Source of the DNA: an uncultured Paludibaculum sp. | Lineage (GTDB): Bacteria > Acidobacteriota > Terriglobia > Bryobacterales > Bryobacteraceae | Assembly (NCBI RefSeq): GCF_963665245.1 | Contig: NZ_OY762269.1 | Span: forward strand, 620,001 to 684,000 | Length of the DNA: 64,000 bases | Direction of reading: 5' to 3' | Shown here: positions 49,439 through 57,573 of the stretch, one piece after another | Layout of the letters: each line of letters starts with the position of its first letter | Numbering within the stretch: position 1 is the stretch's first letter | The notes under the pieces: generated by a model | Seen by the model: only the letters and a program-made list of their open reading frames with translations | Told to the model about the DNA's origin: nothing | Database searches by the model: none | Translations under genes and position numbers: made by a program

Positions 49439-50707
49439 ATGAGCAACTTAGCCCTGTTTGGCGGAAATCCGGTTCGTACAAAGGACTTCCCCTCCTGGCC
49501 CGTCTTCGACGAGGCGGAGGAACAGGCATTGCTTGAGGTTCTGCGCGGCGGGCGGTGGTGGGTGTTCTCCTATGGCGAAAGCCTGGAGGAAGCACAGGCC
49601 TCCGAAGGGTCGAAGGTGGCTGAGTTCGAACGCGCCTTCGCCCGCCAGCAGGGCACCCGCTACGGCGTCGCCTGCGCGAATGGAACGGCTGCGCTGGAGA
49701 TCGCGTTGAAGGCCTTGGGCGTCGGCGCCGGCGACGAAGTGATCGTTCCGCCCTACACTTTCGTGGCGACGGCGGCGGCCGCTCTGGCGGTGAGCGCCGC
49801 CCCTATTTTCTGCGATATCGACTACAACACCCTCAACCTGGACCCCCAACGACTGGAGCAGGCCATCACGCCACGCACCCGCGCCATCATTCCTGTTCAC
49901 TTCGCGGGCCAGGCCGCCGATATGGGTGCGATTCTCGACATCGCCGGCCGCCACGGCATCGCGGTGCTGGAGGACGCGGCGCACGCGCATGGCGCGGCCT
50001 GGAACGGTCAAGGCCTCGGCACTCTGGGGCGGGCCGGCACCTTCAGCTTCCAAGGCTCCAAGAATATGACCGCCGGCGAAGGCGGCCTCATCATCACCGG
50101 CGATCGTGATCTGGCGGAGCTCTGCGGCAGCCTTGTCTGGGGCGGCCGCAAGCTGGGCCGTCCCTGGTACGAGCACCATCGCCTTGGGTGGAACTACCGC
50201 CTCACTGAGTTTCAGGCGGCCATCCTCCTGGCCCAGCTCAAGCGCCTGCAGTCACAGAATGCCAGGAGGATGGAGAACGGCCTTTACCTGAACCGGCAAC
50301 TGGCGCAGATCGCCGGCATCCACCCCGTGGAGGTGGCTTCGTTCGCCACGATGCACTCCTTCCACCTCTACGTCTTCCGGTTCAATGCCGCCGAGTTCGG
50401 CATCCCGCGCGACCGGTTCCTGGAAGCCTTGCAGCGGGAGGGCATCGCCTGTTCGGCCGGCTACATGCACCCGTTGTACAGAAACCCGATGTTCCTCCAG
50501 CACGAATTCCACAACGGCGGAGGCGGGCGCGAGTGCCAGATCGACTACGCCGCCTTCCGCGAGTTGTGTCCCGCCGTGGAACGCATCTGCCAGGAGGCCG
50601 TCTGGCTGGAACACCGCCAGCTTCTGGGGGATCGGGCAGACATGCAGGATATTGTCGACGCAGTGATCAAGATCTACGAAGCCCGGGCAGAATTTAGACC
50701 TACATAG
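49439..50707 (+). CDS. DegT/DnrJ/EryC1/StrS aminotransferase (no leader)
   Basis: 422 residues from ATG 49439, chosen because the homology with the paralogue begins at LALFGGNPVRTKDFPSWP directly after it and GGGA lies upstream. Motifs: CANGTAALEIALKAL, VPPYTFVATAAAAL, HFAGQAADMGAIL, LEDAAHAHGAAW, and the PLP lysine in FSFQGSKNMTAGEGG. It lacks the Tat leader of the paralogue at 46479. Acts on a ketosugar or cyclitol; substrate unknown. Likely co-transcribed with the ROK gene 28 nt upstream. Confidence 0.9.
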   Translation: MSNLALFGGNPVRTKDFPSWPVFDEAEEQALLEVLRGGRWWVFSYGESLEEAQASEGSKVAEFERAFARQQGTRYGVACANGTAALEIALKALGVGAGDEVIVPPYTFVATAAAALAVSAAPIFCDIDYNTLNLDPQRLEQAITPRTRAIIPVHFAGQAADMGAILDIAGRHGIAVLEDAAHAHGAAWNGQGLGTLGRAGTFSFQGSKNMTAGEGGLIITGDRDLAELCGSLVWGGRKLGRPWYEHHRLGWNYRLTEFQAAILLAQLKRLQSQNARRMENGLYLNRQLAQIAGIHPVEVASFATMHSFHLYVFRFNAAEFGIPRDRFLEALQREGIACSAGYMHPLYRNPMFLQHEFHNGGGGRECQIDYAAFRELCPAVERICQEAVWLEHRQLLGDRADMQDIVDAVIKIYEARAEFRPT

Positions 50708-50719
50708 CCCGGCGCTGTT

Positions 50720-50774
50720 GCGGGAGGGCTCCGAGCAACACGTTCGTTGTATTGCAGGGGCGGAGCCTTCCCGC
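50720..50774. repeat. Long inverted repeat, possible bidirectional terminator
   Basis: Arms GCGGGAGGGCTCCG (50720-50733) and CGGAGCCTTCCCGC (50761-50774) pair over 14 bp with one G-T wobble across a 27-nt loop. It sits between convergent genes (DegT and aldolase), where a bidirectional terminator is expected, but no T-tract follows. A structured RNA element or a short interspersed palindrome is the alternative. Confidence 0.5.
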
Positions 50775-50848
50775 CATTGGGTAGAGCATTGAATGAGGAG
50801 CGCAGTGTATCGAGTGTGGTGAAGAACCCAAAGATGGCGCAGCGCCGG

Positions 50849-51613
50849 CTATCGCAGCGTGGTCGTAATCTCGCGGCCGCGCTCATACAGCATGGCCGTC
50901 TCACTGCTACAGCCCACAAACAGCATGCCCATCTGCTTCCACCGTTGAGCCAGCGGGAGATTACGTGCCTGCGCGCCGGGTGCGACGCCATGGGCGATGC
51001 AACTCTCGACGATCTTCTCGACGGTTGCGAGCATCTTCGGATGCTCGAACTCGCCGGGGACACCCAGGCTGATGGTGAGGTCGACCGGGCCGATCATCAC
51101 GGCGTCGATGTTCGGCACCGAGAGCAGCTCATCGCGGGCTTCAAAGGCCTTCACGGTTTCAATCTGAAGCACCACCATCTGCTCGCGGTTCAGGTGCTCC
51201 ATCATCTGTGGAATGGTGACGGGCTCGAAGTCGAACGACATCGTCGTCAGGCCCATGCCCCGCATGCCCACCGGTGGGAATTTCGTCCAGCTAACCGCTT
51301 TTTCCAGCAGCGCCGGGTCTTCCACGCGGGGGAAGATCACACCTTCGGCCCCGCAATCGAGCGCGCGGGCGACGAGCGAGTACTGCAATTCCGCCACGCG
51401 TACGATGGGACTCAGGCCGACCTTCACCGCGATGCGGCACAGATCCTGCAGCGTCTCCTGATCGAAGCCGCCGTGCTCGCCGTCGAGAAACGCCCAATCG
51501 AATCCGGCGGCGGCCAGGATTCGGGCGACATCCTGCGAACGCAGTTGAGCGAAGGCCGTGCCGAGTTGGAGCCTACCTTCCTTCAGGGCCCGCTTGACGG
51601 AGTTGGGTTTCAT
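50849..51613 (-). CDS. HpcH/HpaI-family aldolase (GarL-like)
   Basis: 254 residues, class II pyruvate aldolase TIM barrel. LQLGTAFAQLRSQDVARILA, AAGFDWAFLDGEHGG, PIVRVAELQYSLVARALDCG, VIFPRVEDP, GMRGMGLTTMSF and IGPVDLTISLGVPG are family features; GarL and RhmA of E. coli are about 256 and 267 residues. GarL splits 5-dehydro-4-deoxy-glucarate to pyruvate and tartronate semialdehyde, exactly the step missing between GarD and GarR in this window. Its ATG overlaps the bshC stop as ATGA, so it is co-translated with bshC rather than with gar genes. Specificity is therefore inference. Confidence 0.85.
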   Translation of the reverse strand: MKPNSVKRALKEGRLQLGTAFAQLRSQDVARILAAAGFDWAFLDGEHGGFDQETLQDLCRIAVKVGLSPIVRVAELQYSLVARALDCGAEGVIFPRVEDPALLEKAVSWTKFPPVGMRGMGLTTMSFDFEPVTIPQMMEHLNREQMVVLQIETVKAFEARDELLSVPNIDAVMIGPVDLTISLGVPGEFEHPKMLATVEKIVESCIAHGVAPGAQARNLPLAQRWKQMGMLFVGCSSETAMLYERGREITTTLR

Positions 51614-53145
51614 ACGGTCAACAACAAGTGGTCAGGACAACCGCGGTGTACGTTTTCGGACAGCGTGTCGATCAGATCGAAACCGTGACGGGCGAGGAAG
51701 GGAAGCAGCGAAAAGAGACGTTCCTGGAGATGGCGCTCCGGAAACACCAGGCCGCTGAGATGCGCGGCCCCTTCGGTCACCTGAAGATTGCGGCGCATTG
51801 CCTCCCGGGAAGTCTTGCGGCGATTTTTCTCCAGTTGATAGAGCATCTTGGCGCGGCTCTTGCTCAGCGCTGCGCCCAGTGTGGGGTCGAAATTGCGCAA
51901 CTCGCCTTCCAATCGGTCGAGTGAGTTACGAATCTCGCTGGTGACATCCTCGAAGGTCGAGCCCAACGACTCGGGAATCAGGCGTGCCGCGATACGCTCC
52001 TTAAGGGCGTCGGATCCGTGAAAACAGTCGGTCAACGTGATGTGGAAGCGGTCCATCAACGAATGACCGCGCTCGTCGAGCAGGGTGAAGCCGCTGCGCG
52101 GCACGGCCACGGGCATACGGCCCAGCAACGTTTGATACAGCACCTGGGACTGGGCGAGATAGGCCAGTTCCGCCGGTCCGCCGATATAGGCGGCGGTGGG
52201 CAGGAGATAATCCTGCATCACGGGCCGCAGCAACGCGTTGGGCGAGAGCGACGAGGAGTCGGACGGGGTCTCGCCGGGCGCGAGTTTCAGCCGGCGTCCA
52301 CCCTCCAACTTGAAGAAGAGGGACGTTTCGTTGTCCACCAGCACCTGGGCGTGGTAACCGGCCGATTCGAGTTCCTTGCCTCGGGCGATCAGGGCTCGTG
52401 TGAGTTCCTCTCGGCGTTCCATAGCCGCATGGAGCATGGGCGCGGCGACCTCACGGAGAGCCGGCTCCAGCGGATCGAGGAAAATCAGGCCATGGCCGGC
52501 GAGCAGCCGCTGCAGCAGGTGGCGAAATGCTTCGCCAAAGGTGCGGCCGGGCTTGTAGGCGTCGTCGACCAGCTCCAAAACCTCGTCGGCGTACAGAAAC
52601 CCGTTCAGCGTCTCTCGAAGCTGGTCAACTGGGGCCGATGTGATGGGAATCGAACCCACCGGCTGACCGGGCAGGCCTGCGCCCGTCGCCTCCAGCCGGG
52701 TTGCCCGCTGGCGGGGGTCGAACATCCAGGCGTGCTGGATCTCCTGAAAGTCGTGATCCTCGGTGGCCAGCCAGAACACGGGTACGGCCCGGATGCCGGA
52801 ATCGGTCAACTGCTTGGCCAGCTTGGCGGCGGTAAGGGCCTTGTAAACTGTATAGGCGGGACCCGAGAACAGACCCACCTGCTGGCCCGTGACGATGGCC
52901 ACCGTATCCGGCAGTTCCAATTGCGCCAGTGAGGCGGTTTCGCCGTTTATTTTGCGGAGGGCGGTCACGACCTTCTGACGCCGGTCGTCGGGAATGCCGG
53001 CGGCGATGGCCGCCCGCTTCATGGCATCGGGGTCATGGGGGTTGTGGGCGTAGAACCGGGCTACGCGGTCGAAGCGGTACAGATAGTCAGCGAACAAGGC
53101 GCTGGTACCCGGCAGTTCGGTGTGCGGAATACAGATGCTTCTCAT
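51610..53145 (-). CDS. bshC: Bacillithiol biosynthesis cysteine-adding enzyme BshC
   Basis: 511 residues from ATG 53145 with GGAG six bases upstream (a TTG 12 nt further up is weaker). Hallmarks: VAIVTGQQVGLFSGPAYTVY, FWLATEDHDFQEIQHAW, QDYLLPTAAYIGGPAELAYL and VPRSGFTLLD. BshC adds cysteine to glucosaminyl-malate, the last step of bacillithiol synthesis. A C-terminal coiled-coil segment (SEIRNSLDRLEGELRNFD) matches the family. bshA and bshB are not in the window. Coupled by ATGA to the aldolase downstream; divergent from the frataxin gene. Confidence 0.94.
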   Translation of the reverse strand: MRSICIPHTELPGTSALFADYLYRFDRVARFYAHNPHDPDAMKRAAIAAGIPDDRRQKVVTALRKINGETASLAQLELPDTVAIVTGQQVGLFSGPAYTVYKALTAAKLAKQLTDSGIRAVPVFWLATEDHDFQEIQHAWMFDPRQRATRLEATGAGLPGQPVGSIPITSAPVDQLRETLNGFLYADEVLELVDDAYKPGRTFGEAFRHLLQRLLAGHGLIFLDPLEPALREVAAPMLHAAMERREELTRALIARGKELESAGYHAQVLVDNETSLFFKLEGGRRLKLAPGETPSDSSSLSPNALLRPVMQDYLLPTAAYIGGPAELAYLAQSQVLYQTLLGRMPVAVPRSGFTLLDERGHSLMDRFHITLTDCFHGSDALKERIAARLIPESLGSTFEDVTSEIRNSLDRLEGELRNFDPTLGAALSKSRAKMLYQLEKNRRKTSREAMRRNLQVTEGAAHLSGLVFPERHLQERLFSLLPFLARHGFDLIDTLSENVHRGCPDHLLLTV

Positions 53146-53240
53146 GCCTTGCTCCAAACCAGACTAGCAAATCCGTTCATCGGATCTCCTCCAACCGGCC
53201 GGGACTCACGGCCGCTCTTGCTCAAATGGCTAAACTGTAG

Positions 53241-53570
53241 ATGATGCTTACCGACCAGGAATTCCAGCAGCGGGTCGATCAATCCCTGGATGCCGTCTTC
53301 ACCAAGTTGGCCGCGGCCAGCGACGACTACGACTTCGACGTGGACATGAACAACGGTGCCCTTACCGTGGAGTTTGAGGAACCCCGCGAGCGGTTTGTCG
53401 TCAGCCCCAACAGCCCTGTGAAACAGATCTGGGTGTCGGCTCACGTTCAAAGTTACAAGTTCGACTGGAAACCCGAGGCGGGCGCTTTCGTCCTTCCCGA
53501 TTCCGGCCAAACGCTTGAGGATCTGATGGTTTCCGCGATTCAGAAGCGGATCCCGGACTTTCATCTCTAG
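53241..53570 (+). CDS. cyaY: Frataxin family protein CyaY
   Basis: 109 residues (ATG 53241; a second ATG follows at once at 53244). Frataxin fold with an acidic first helix (TDQEFQQRVDQSLDAVFTKL), DDYDFDVDMNNGALTVEF and the conserved FDWKPEAGAFVLPDSGQTLE. CyaY binds iron and modulates Fe-S assembly on the IscS/IscU machinery. A TAAACT box ends four to seven bases before the two ATGs and no ribosome-binding site is seen. It overlaps hemW by one base. Confidence 0.88.
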   Translation: MMLTDQEFQQRVDQSLDAVFTKLAAASDDYDFDVDMNNGALTVEFEEPRERFVVSPNSPVKQIWVSAHVQSYKFDWKPEAGAFVLPDSGQTLEDLMVSAIQKRIPDFHL

Positions 53571-54655
53571 TGGCAGGCGTCTACATATCCTGGCCGTTCT
53601 GTGCGCAGAAATGCACCTACTGCAATTTCGCCTCCGGGGTCTTCCCGCGTGATCTTGAACAACAGTATTTGGATGCACTGACCCGCGAAATCCGCTCCAC
53701 AATCTGGGGGTGGCGGCCCGAAACTGTCTACCTGGGCGGCGGAACGCCGGCTTCGATGGAGCCCGAAGTCCTGAGCCGCGTCCTCGAACTCGTGCCTGGG
53801 GCCCCCTGGGTGGAAGCGACCATCGAGGCTGCCCCGGGTGCCATCAGCCGGGAGCAGGTCCAGGCCTGGGTTCGTTTGGGGCTGAATCGCGTCAGCCTGG
53901 GTGTTCAGTCGTTTGTTGAGACGGAGTTGCGGCGTACGGGCCGAAAGCACACGGCACGGCATGTGGCCGAAGATGTGGCGATGCTGCGATCCGAGGGTAT
54001 CTCCGAGATCAACATCGACCTGATTGCGGGCCTGCCGGGACAGACGGCGCGCGGTTGGGAAAGTTCGCTGGATCACGTGGAGAGTCTCGATCCGCCGCAT
54101 GTGTCGGTCTACATGCTCGAGGTCGACGAGGATTCGCGGTTGGGCAAGGAGTTGCTCCTGGGCGGCGTTCGATATGGAGCCATGGACGTGCCGGGCGAGC
54201 AGCAGATAGTGGAATGTTACGAGCAAGCGGTGGAGCGGCTGGCGCAGATGGGGCTGGCACGCTATGAGATCTCGAACTTCGCGCGGCCCGGCTCTGAGTC
54301 GACCCACAACCTGAAGTACTGGAAGTTGTTGCCTTATCTTGGCTTTGGCGCCGATGCGCATTCCTTTGACGGCCGCCTGCGCTGGCAGAACGTCGAGTCG
54401 CCCGCCGAGTACGCAAAGGCCGGGGATCCTCGGCTCGAGCCCGTGGAGGCTATTCTGGCTGAGGAGCGGTTCTTTGTTGGACTACGCCTGATGGAAGGCG
54501 TGCACCCCACCACGTCGGAGTGGGCCGAGCACCGCGCGGTGATCGAACAGTTTGTTGCGGACGGATTGCTGGAAGCAGACGGGGCAACGCTGCGGCTGAC
54601 TCCACGCGGCATTCTCCTTTCCAATGAGGTATTTGAGGAATTTATCCATGCCTGA
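53570..54655 (+). CDS. hemW: Radical SAM heme chaperone HemW
   Basis: 361 residues from GTG 53570, whose G is the last base of the cyaY stop (TAGTG). Radical SAM motif SWPFCAQKCTYCNF (CxxxCxxC), YLGGGTPASM, RVSLGVQSFVETELRRTGRKH (SAM region; family key residues S-x-G-x-Q-S-F), INIDLIAGLPGQT and EISNFARPGSES. HemW is the coproporphyrinogen-III-oxidase-like protein that delivers heme rather than oxidising the porphyrin. Cytoplasmic or membrane-associated. Coupled to ltaE by an 8-nt overlap. Confidence 0.93.
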   Translation: MAGVYISWPFCAQKCTYCNFASGVFPRDLEQQYLDALTREIRSTIWGWRPETVYLGGGTPASMEPEVLSRVLELVPGAPWVEATIEAAPGAISREQVQAWVRLGLNRVSLGVQSFVETELRRTGRKHTARHVAEDVAMLRSEGISEINIDLIAGLPGQTARGWESSLDHVESLDPPHVSVYMLEVDEDSRLGKELLLGGVRYGAMDVPGEQQIVECYEQAVERLAQMGLARYEISNFARPGSESTHNLKYWKLLPYLGFGADAHSFDGRLRWQNVESPAEYAKAGDPRLEPVEAILAEERFFVGLRLMEGVHPTTSEWAEHRAVIEQFVADGLLEADGATLRLTPRGILLSNEVFEEFIHA

Positions 54656-55685
54656 CATAGTGATCGATTTGCGGTCCGATACGGTGACCCGGCCTACGCC
54701 CGAAATGCGCCGGGCGATGTTCGAGGCCGAGGTGGGTGACGACGTCTATCGAGAGGATCCCACCGTCAACCAACTCGAAGCTCGCGCCGCGGAGATCTTC
54801 GGGAAGGAAGCTGCTCTGTTCGTCCCCACCGGGACGATGGGCAACACCATCGCCGTGAAATGCCTGACTGAGCACGGCCAGGAGGTGATCTGCGACGCGC
54901 GGGGGCACCTGCTGAACTACGAGCTCTCGATGACGGCCTGGTTCGCTGGATGCCAGATCCGGCCAGTTCATACGCCCGACGGAATTCTGACCTGGGAGGC
55001 GATTCAGCGTGAGGTACGGCCCCTGGGCCCGCACGCCGCCAACACCGGATGCATCGAGCTCGAAAACACACACAACATGGCTGGCGGGACCATCTATCCC
55101 CAGGCCGTGATCGACGACATCTGCGATCGCGCCCACGAGCGCGGCATCGGCGTCCACATGGACGGAGCGCGCATCTTCAATGCCGCGGCGGCGGCCGACC
55201 GCGGCGTGAAGGAGATCTGCGCGAAGGTCGACACGGTCCAGTTCTGCCTGTCCAAGGGACTGGGCGCGCCGGCCGGGTCAATGATCGTGGGTACGCGCAC
55301 TGCGATGGATCGGGCAAGGCTCTACCGCAAGCGCCTGGGCGGTGGCATGCGGCAGTCCGGCATCCTGGCCGCCGCCGGCCTGATCGCCCTGGAAACGATG
55401 CCCTCGCGACTGGGTGAGGACCATGCGAATGCCCGCACGCTGGCCGGGAAACTGGCGGAGATCCCCGGTATTCAGGTCAACTCCGCGGGGCCTGTCACCA
55501 ACATCGTCATTTTTGATGTTTCGGGCACTGGGAAGGAGAGTTCTACGATCAGCGCTGCATTGAAACAGCGAGGAGTGCTGATCAACGGCATCAGTCCCAC
55601 AACAATGCGCGCGGTGACGCACTACGATGTCGGCACGGAACAGTGCCTTAAGGCAGTGAGCACGCTGGCCGAGGTCGTGGTTTAG
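54648..55685 (+). CDS. ltaE: Low-specificity L-threonine aldolase
   Basis: 345 residues from ATG 54648, inside the end of hemW. Signatures: IDLRSDTVTRPTPEMRRAMF, EVGDDVYREDPTVNQLEARA, LFVPTGTMGNTIAVKCL, IELENTHNMAGGTIYPQAV, VHMDGARIFNAA, and the PLP lysine in VQFCLSKGLGAPAGSM. It cleaves L-threonine/allo-threonine to glycine and acetaldehyde with PLP. A CCGCC-TTCA-GGCGG hairpin follows the stop. Confidence 0.95.
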   Translation: MPDIVIDLRSDTVTRPTPEMRRAMFEAEVGDDVYREDPTVNQLEARAAEIFGKEAALFVPTGTMGNTIAVKCLTEHGQEVICDARGHLLNYELSMTAWFAGCQIRPVHTPDGILTWEAIQREVRPLGPHAANTGCIELENTHNMAGGTIYPQAVIDDICDRAHERGIGVHMDGARIFNAAAAADRGVKEICAKVDTVQFCLSKGLGAPAGSMIVGTRTAMDRARLYRKRLGGGMRQSGILAAAGLIALETMPSRLGEDHANARTLAGKLAEIPGIQVNSAGPVTNIVIFDVSGTGKESSTISAALKQRGVLINGISPTTMRAVTHYDVGTEQCLKAVSTLAEVVV

Positions 55686-55688
55686 CCG

Positions 55689-55702
55689 CCGCCTTCAGGC
55701 GG
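55689..55702 (+). terminator. Short hairpin after ltaE
   Basis: CCGCC / GGCGG with a TTCA loop, four bases after the ltaE stop. No T-tract follows, so a weak or Rho-assisted terminator at most. Confidence 0.35.
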
Positions 55703-55842
55703 AATTACTGCCAGGCCGGCGGGAAGATTTCCCTGGTCACCGGTCGCGTTGGGCCAGATTGTCAGTCTAGATTTCAGAAAACAAACGTGTTGTTCGAATG
55801 GCAGGGTGCATGCTTTCTCTCTTTCATAAGGAGAGAAGCTCA

Positions 55843-56424
55843 ATGGCAACCAAGAACATGGCCGTCATGGCCACCTATGTGTCGCTGAACGATGCCGAGA
55901 ACGCGCTGAATCTCCTTCGGCGCGCCGGCTTCCGGGGCACCGACCATTCCCTCTTGCTGTCGATCAATGAAGGGACGAAGGACCTCGTCCACGTGAAGAG
56001 CAGCAAGGCGCCAGAGGGCGCAGTGGCGGGTTTCGTGGCCGGCGCCATCATTGGAGCGGCCCTTGCCTGGCTTCTGGCCGGCGGCTCCATTCATGTGTCT
56101 TATCTGGACGGATACCTTGCGGCGGACTCGGCGTTGGTTGTGCTGGCAGGCCTGAGCATCGGAGCCGTGCTGGGCGGACTGATTGGAACCCTCACGGGCT
56201 GGGTCGTGCCGGAGTACGAGGTTCGGCGTTGCACGGGCCGGCGCCGGCGCGGAGCCATTCTGCTCTCGGTGCATTGCGATAGCAAGCAATGGCGCAATCA
56301 GGCGGTTTCGCTGCTGCGCACCTCCGGCGCTGATGACATCGGCTGTGTGGCCGAAGCCGCGGCCGATTTCGCTTCCACCGACAAACCCATGCCGCGTTCC
56401 GTAGAGCACGAGTCAATCGTTTGA
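55843..56424 (+). CDS. YflT-like stress protein with Gly-zipper membrane hairpin
   Basis: 193 residues from ATG 55843 with AAGGAG nine bases upstream. Two ferredoxin-like halves (AVMATYVSLNDAENALNLLR and, after the membrane part, GAILLSVHCDSKQWRNQAVS) flank two Gly-rich membrane segments (VAGFVAGAIIGAALAWLLAG; LSIGAVLGGLIGTLTGWVV). This arrangement resembles heat-induced general stress proteins of the YflT type, of unknown mechanism. Stands alone between ltaE and the STAS gene. Confidence 0.7.
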   Translation: MATKNMAVMATYVSLNDAENALNLLRRAGFRGTDHSLLLSINEGTKDLVHVKSSKAPEGAVAGFVAGAIIGAALAWLLAGGSIHVSYLDGYLAADSALVVLAGLSIGAVLGGLIGTLTGWVVPEYEVRRCTGRRRRGAILLSVHCDSKQWRNQAVSLLRTSGADDIGCVAEAAADFASTDKPMPRSVEHESIV

Positions 56425-56447
56425 ATCTAAAAGAGTTGGTCCGAGCC

Positions 56448-56462
56448 CCCCCGTTTTGGGGG
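56448..56462 (+). terminator. Possible hairpin terminator
   Basis: CCCCC, GTTTT loop, GGGGG, 24 nt after the YflT-like stop. A strong short stem but no T-tract. Low confidence. Confidence 0.3.
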
Positions 56463-56555
56463 CGGAGTATGCACAGAGCCTCCGCCGCCTGCCCCAACGG
56501 ATAGCGGTGCGTTTGCTACGATGAGTTTTCTCCCACAGGAGGAACTCTCTCTCTC

Positions 56556-56900
56556 ATGTCCGTTCAGATTCAGACTCGCGAAGTAAGTGGCGTCACAGTG
56601 ATGGCATGCGTGGGCACCATCACCCTTGGAGAATCCACCAGCCTGTTTCGCAACACCCTGCGGGAATTGCTCAAACAGGGGTCGAGGAAGATTCTCATTG
56701 ATCTCGGTGGGGTGACCTACCTCGATTCGACCGGCATCGGTGAGTTGGTGGGCGCCTACACCTCAGCCCGCAATGTCTCAGCCCAGATCAAGCTGGCGCG
56801 GTTGCCCGAGAAGATCTACAACCTCTTGCAGATCACCAAGCTCATCACGGTCTTTGAGGTTTTCAACAACGAGGCCGAGGCCGTCAAGAGCTACAAATAG
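56556..56900 (+). CDS. STAS-domain anti-sigma factor antagonist
   Basis: 114 residues, a single STAS domain as in SpoIIAA/RsbV. The phosphoacceptor Ser is S58 in GVTYLDSTGIGELVGAYTSA; IKLARLPEKIYNLLQITKL is the second conserved block. Unphosphorylated antagonist binds an anti-sigma kinase and frees the sigma factor; the cognate kinase is not in the window. Perfect AGGAGGA ribosome-binding site about 12 nt before the ATG. Confidence 0.9.
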   Translation: MSVQIQTREVSGVTVMACVGTITLGESTSLFRNTLRELLKQGSRKILIDLGGVTYLDSTGIGELVGAYTSARNVSAQIKLARLPEKIYNLLQITKLITVFEVFNNEAEAVKSYK

Positions 56901-56934
56901 CGTCCGCCGTCGCCGGGGCTTGTGCTGGACTTCG

Positions 56935-56954
56935 ACCATACAGTGATGTATGGT
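56935..56954. promoter_or_regulatory. TetR operator overlapping its own promoter
   Basis: Perfect inverted repeat ACCATACA (56935-56942) / TGTATGGT (56947-56954) with a GTGA spacer, directly before the TetR-family gene. The right arm contains an extended-type -10 (TGTATGGT); TGGACT 17 nt upstream (56926-56931) matches four of six -35 positions. Repressor bound here would block the promoter of the whole fad operon. Confidence 0.75.
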
Positions 56955-56961
56955 ACTCACA

Positions 56962-57573
56962 ATGCTCATTCATGGCAGCCCGGACCTGGGTGTCCGTGGC
57001 GCGCACCCTGCCAAGTCAGCGTCGACAGGGCCGCTCAGCGCAACTGACTGGTTGAAGCATGGTCTGTCCGCACTGGCTGCCGGCGGGCCGCGTGCCTTGC
57101 GCGCCGACGTGCTGGCCCGGGAACTGGGTGTATCGCGCGGCTCGTTCTACTGGCACTTTCACTCGCTCGACGACTTCCACGCGCAGCTTCTCTCCTTCTG
57201 GACTCATATCGCGGTCGACAAGCTCATCGACCAGCACGAACGGGCCGGCGCGTCGCCCCAGGCGCGCCTGAAGGCCATCGTGCTCCACGCCTTTACCACC
57301 GACCTTCGATTCGAACGCGCCATGCGCGCCTGGTCGCTGGAGGCCGAGCGGGTGGCCATGGCGCTGGCCGAGATCGACGCCCGGCGCACAGCGTATCTGA
57401 GCCGCCTGCTGCGCGCGGCCGGACACCATCAGAGGAGTGCCGCGACCCGGGCTCGCCTGATGTACACGGCCTTCGTCGGCTTCGTTGTGCGGCCCGTCAT
57501 GGCTCACCCGGACGGCGAACAGCTTGCAAATTCCATTCTTTCCGCGGTTTTGAAGAGGACCCCCACAACATGA
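56962..57573 (+). CDS. TetR-family regulator of fatty-acid degradation operon
   Basis: 203 residues from ATG 56962; an in-frame ATG at 56950 lies inside the operator and was rejected. HTH region WLKHGLSALAAGGPRALRAD and LARELGVSRGSFYWHFHSLD is typical of TetR proteins; the C-terminal ligand domain is unlike FadR of gamma-proteobacteria. It is directly coupled by ATGA overlap to fadN, so it is inferred to sense acyl-CoA or fatty acids and repress fadNAE, as the TetR-type FadR does in Bacillus. Confidence 0.9.
   Translation: MLIHGSPDLGVRGAHPAKSASTGPLSATDWLKHGLSALAAGGPRALRADVLARELGVSRGSFYWHFHSLDDFHAQLLSFWTHIAVDKLIDQHERAGASPQARLKAIVLHAFTTDLRFERAMRAWSLEAERVAMALAEIDARRTAYLSRLLRAAGHHQRSAATRARLMYTAFVGFVVRPVMAHPDGEQLANSILSAVLKRTPTT

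Noticed and set aside
52645..52657. GGGAATCGAACCC resembling a tRNA T-arm on the opposite strand
   Set aside because: Lies inside the intact bshC frame (encoding part of VGSIPIT) and no acceptor, D or anticodon stems can be paired around it.
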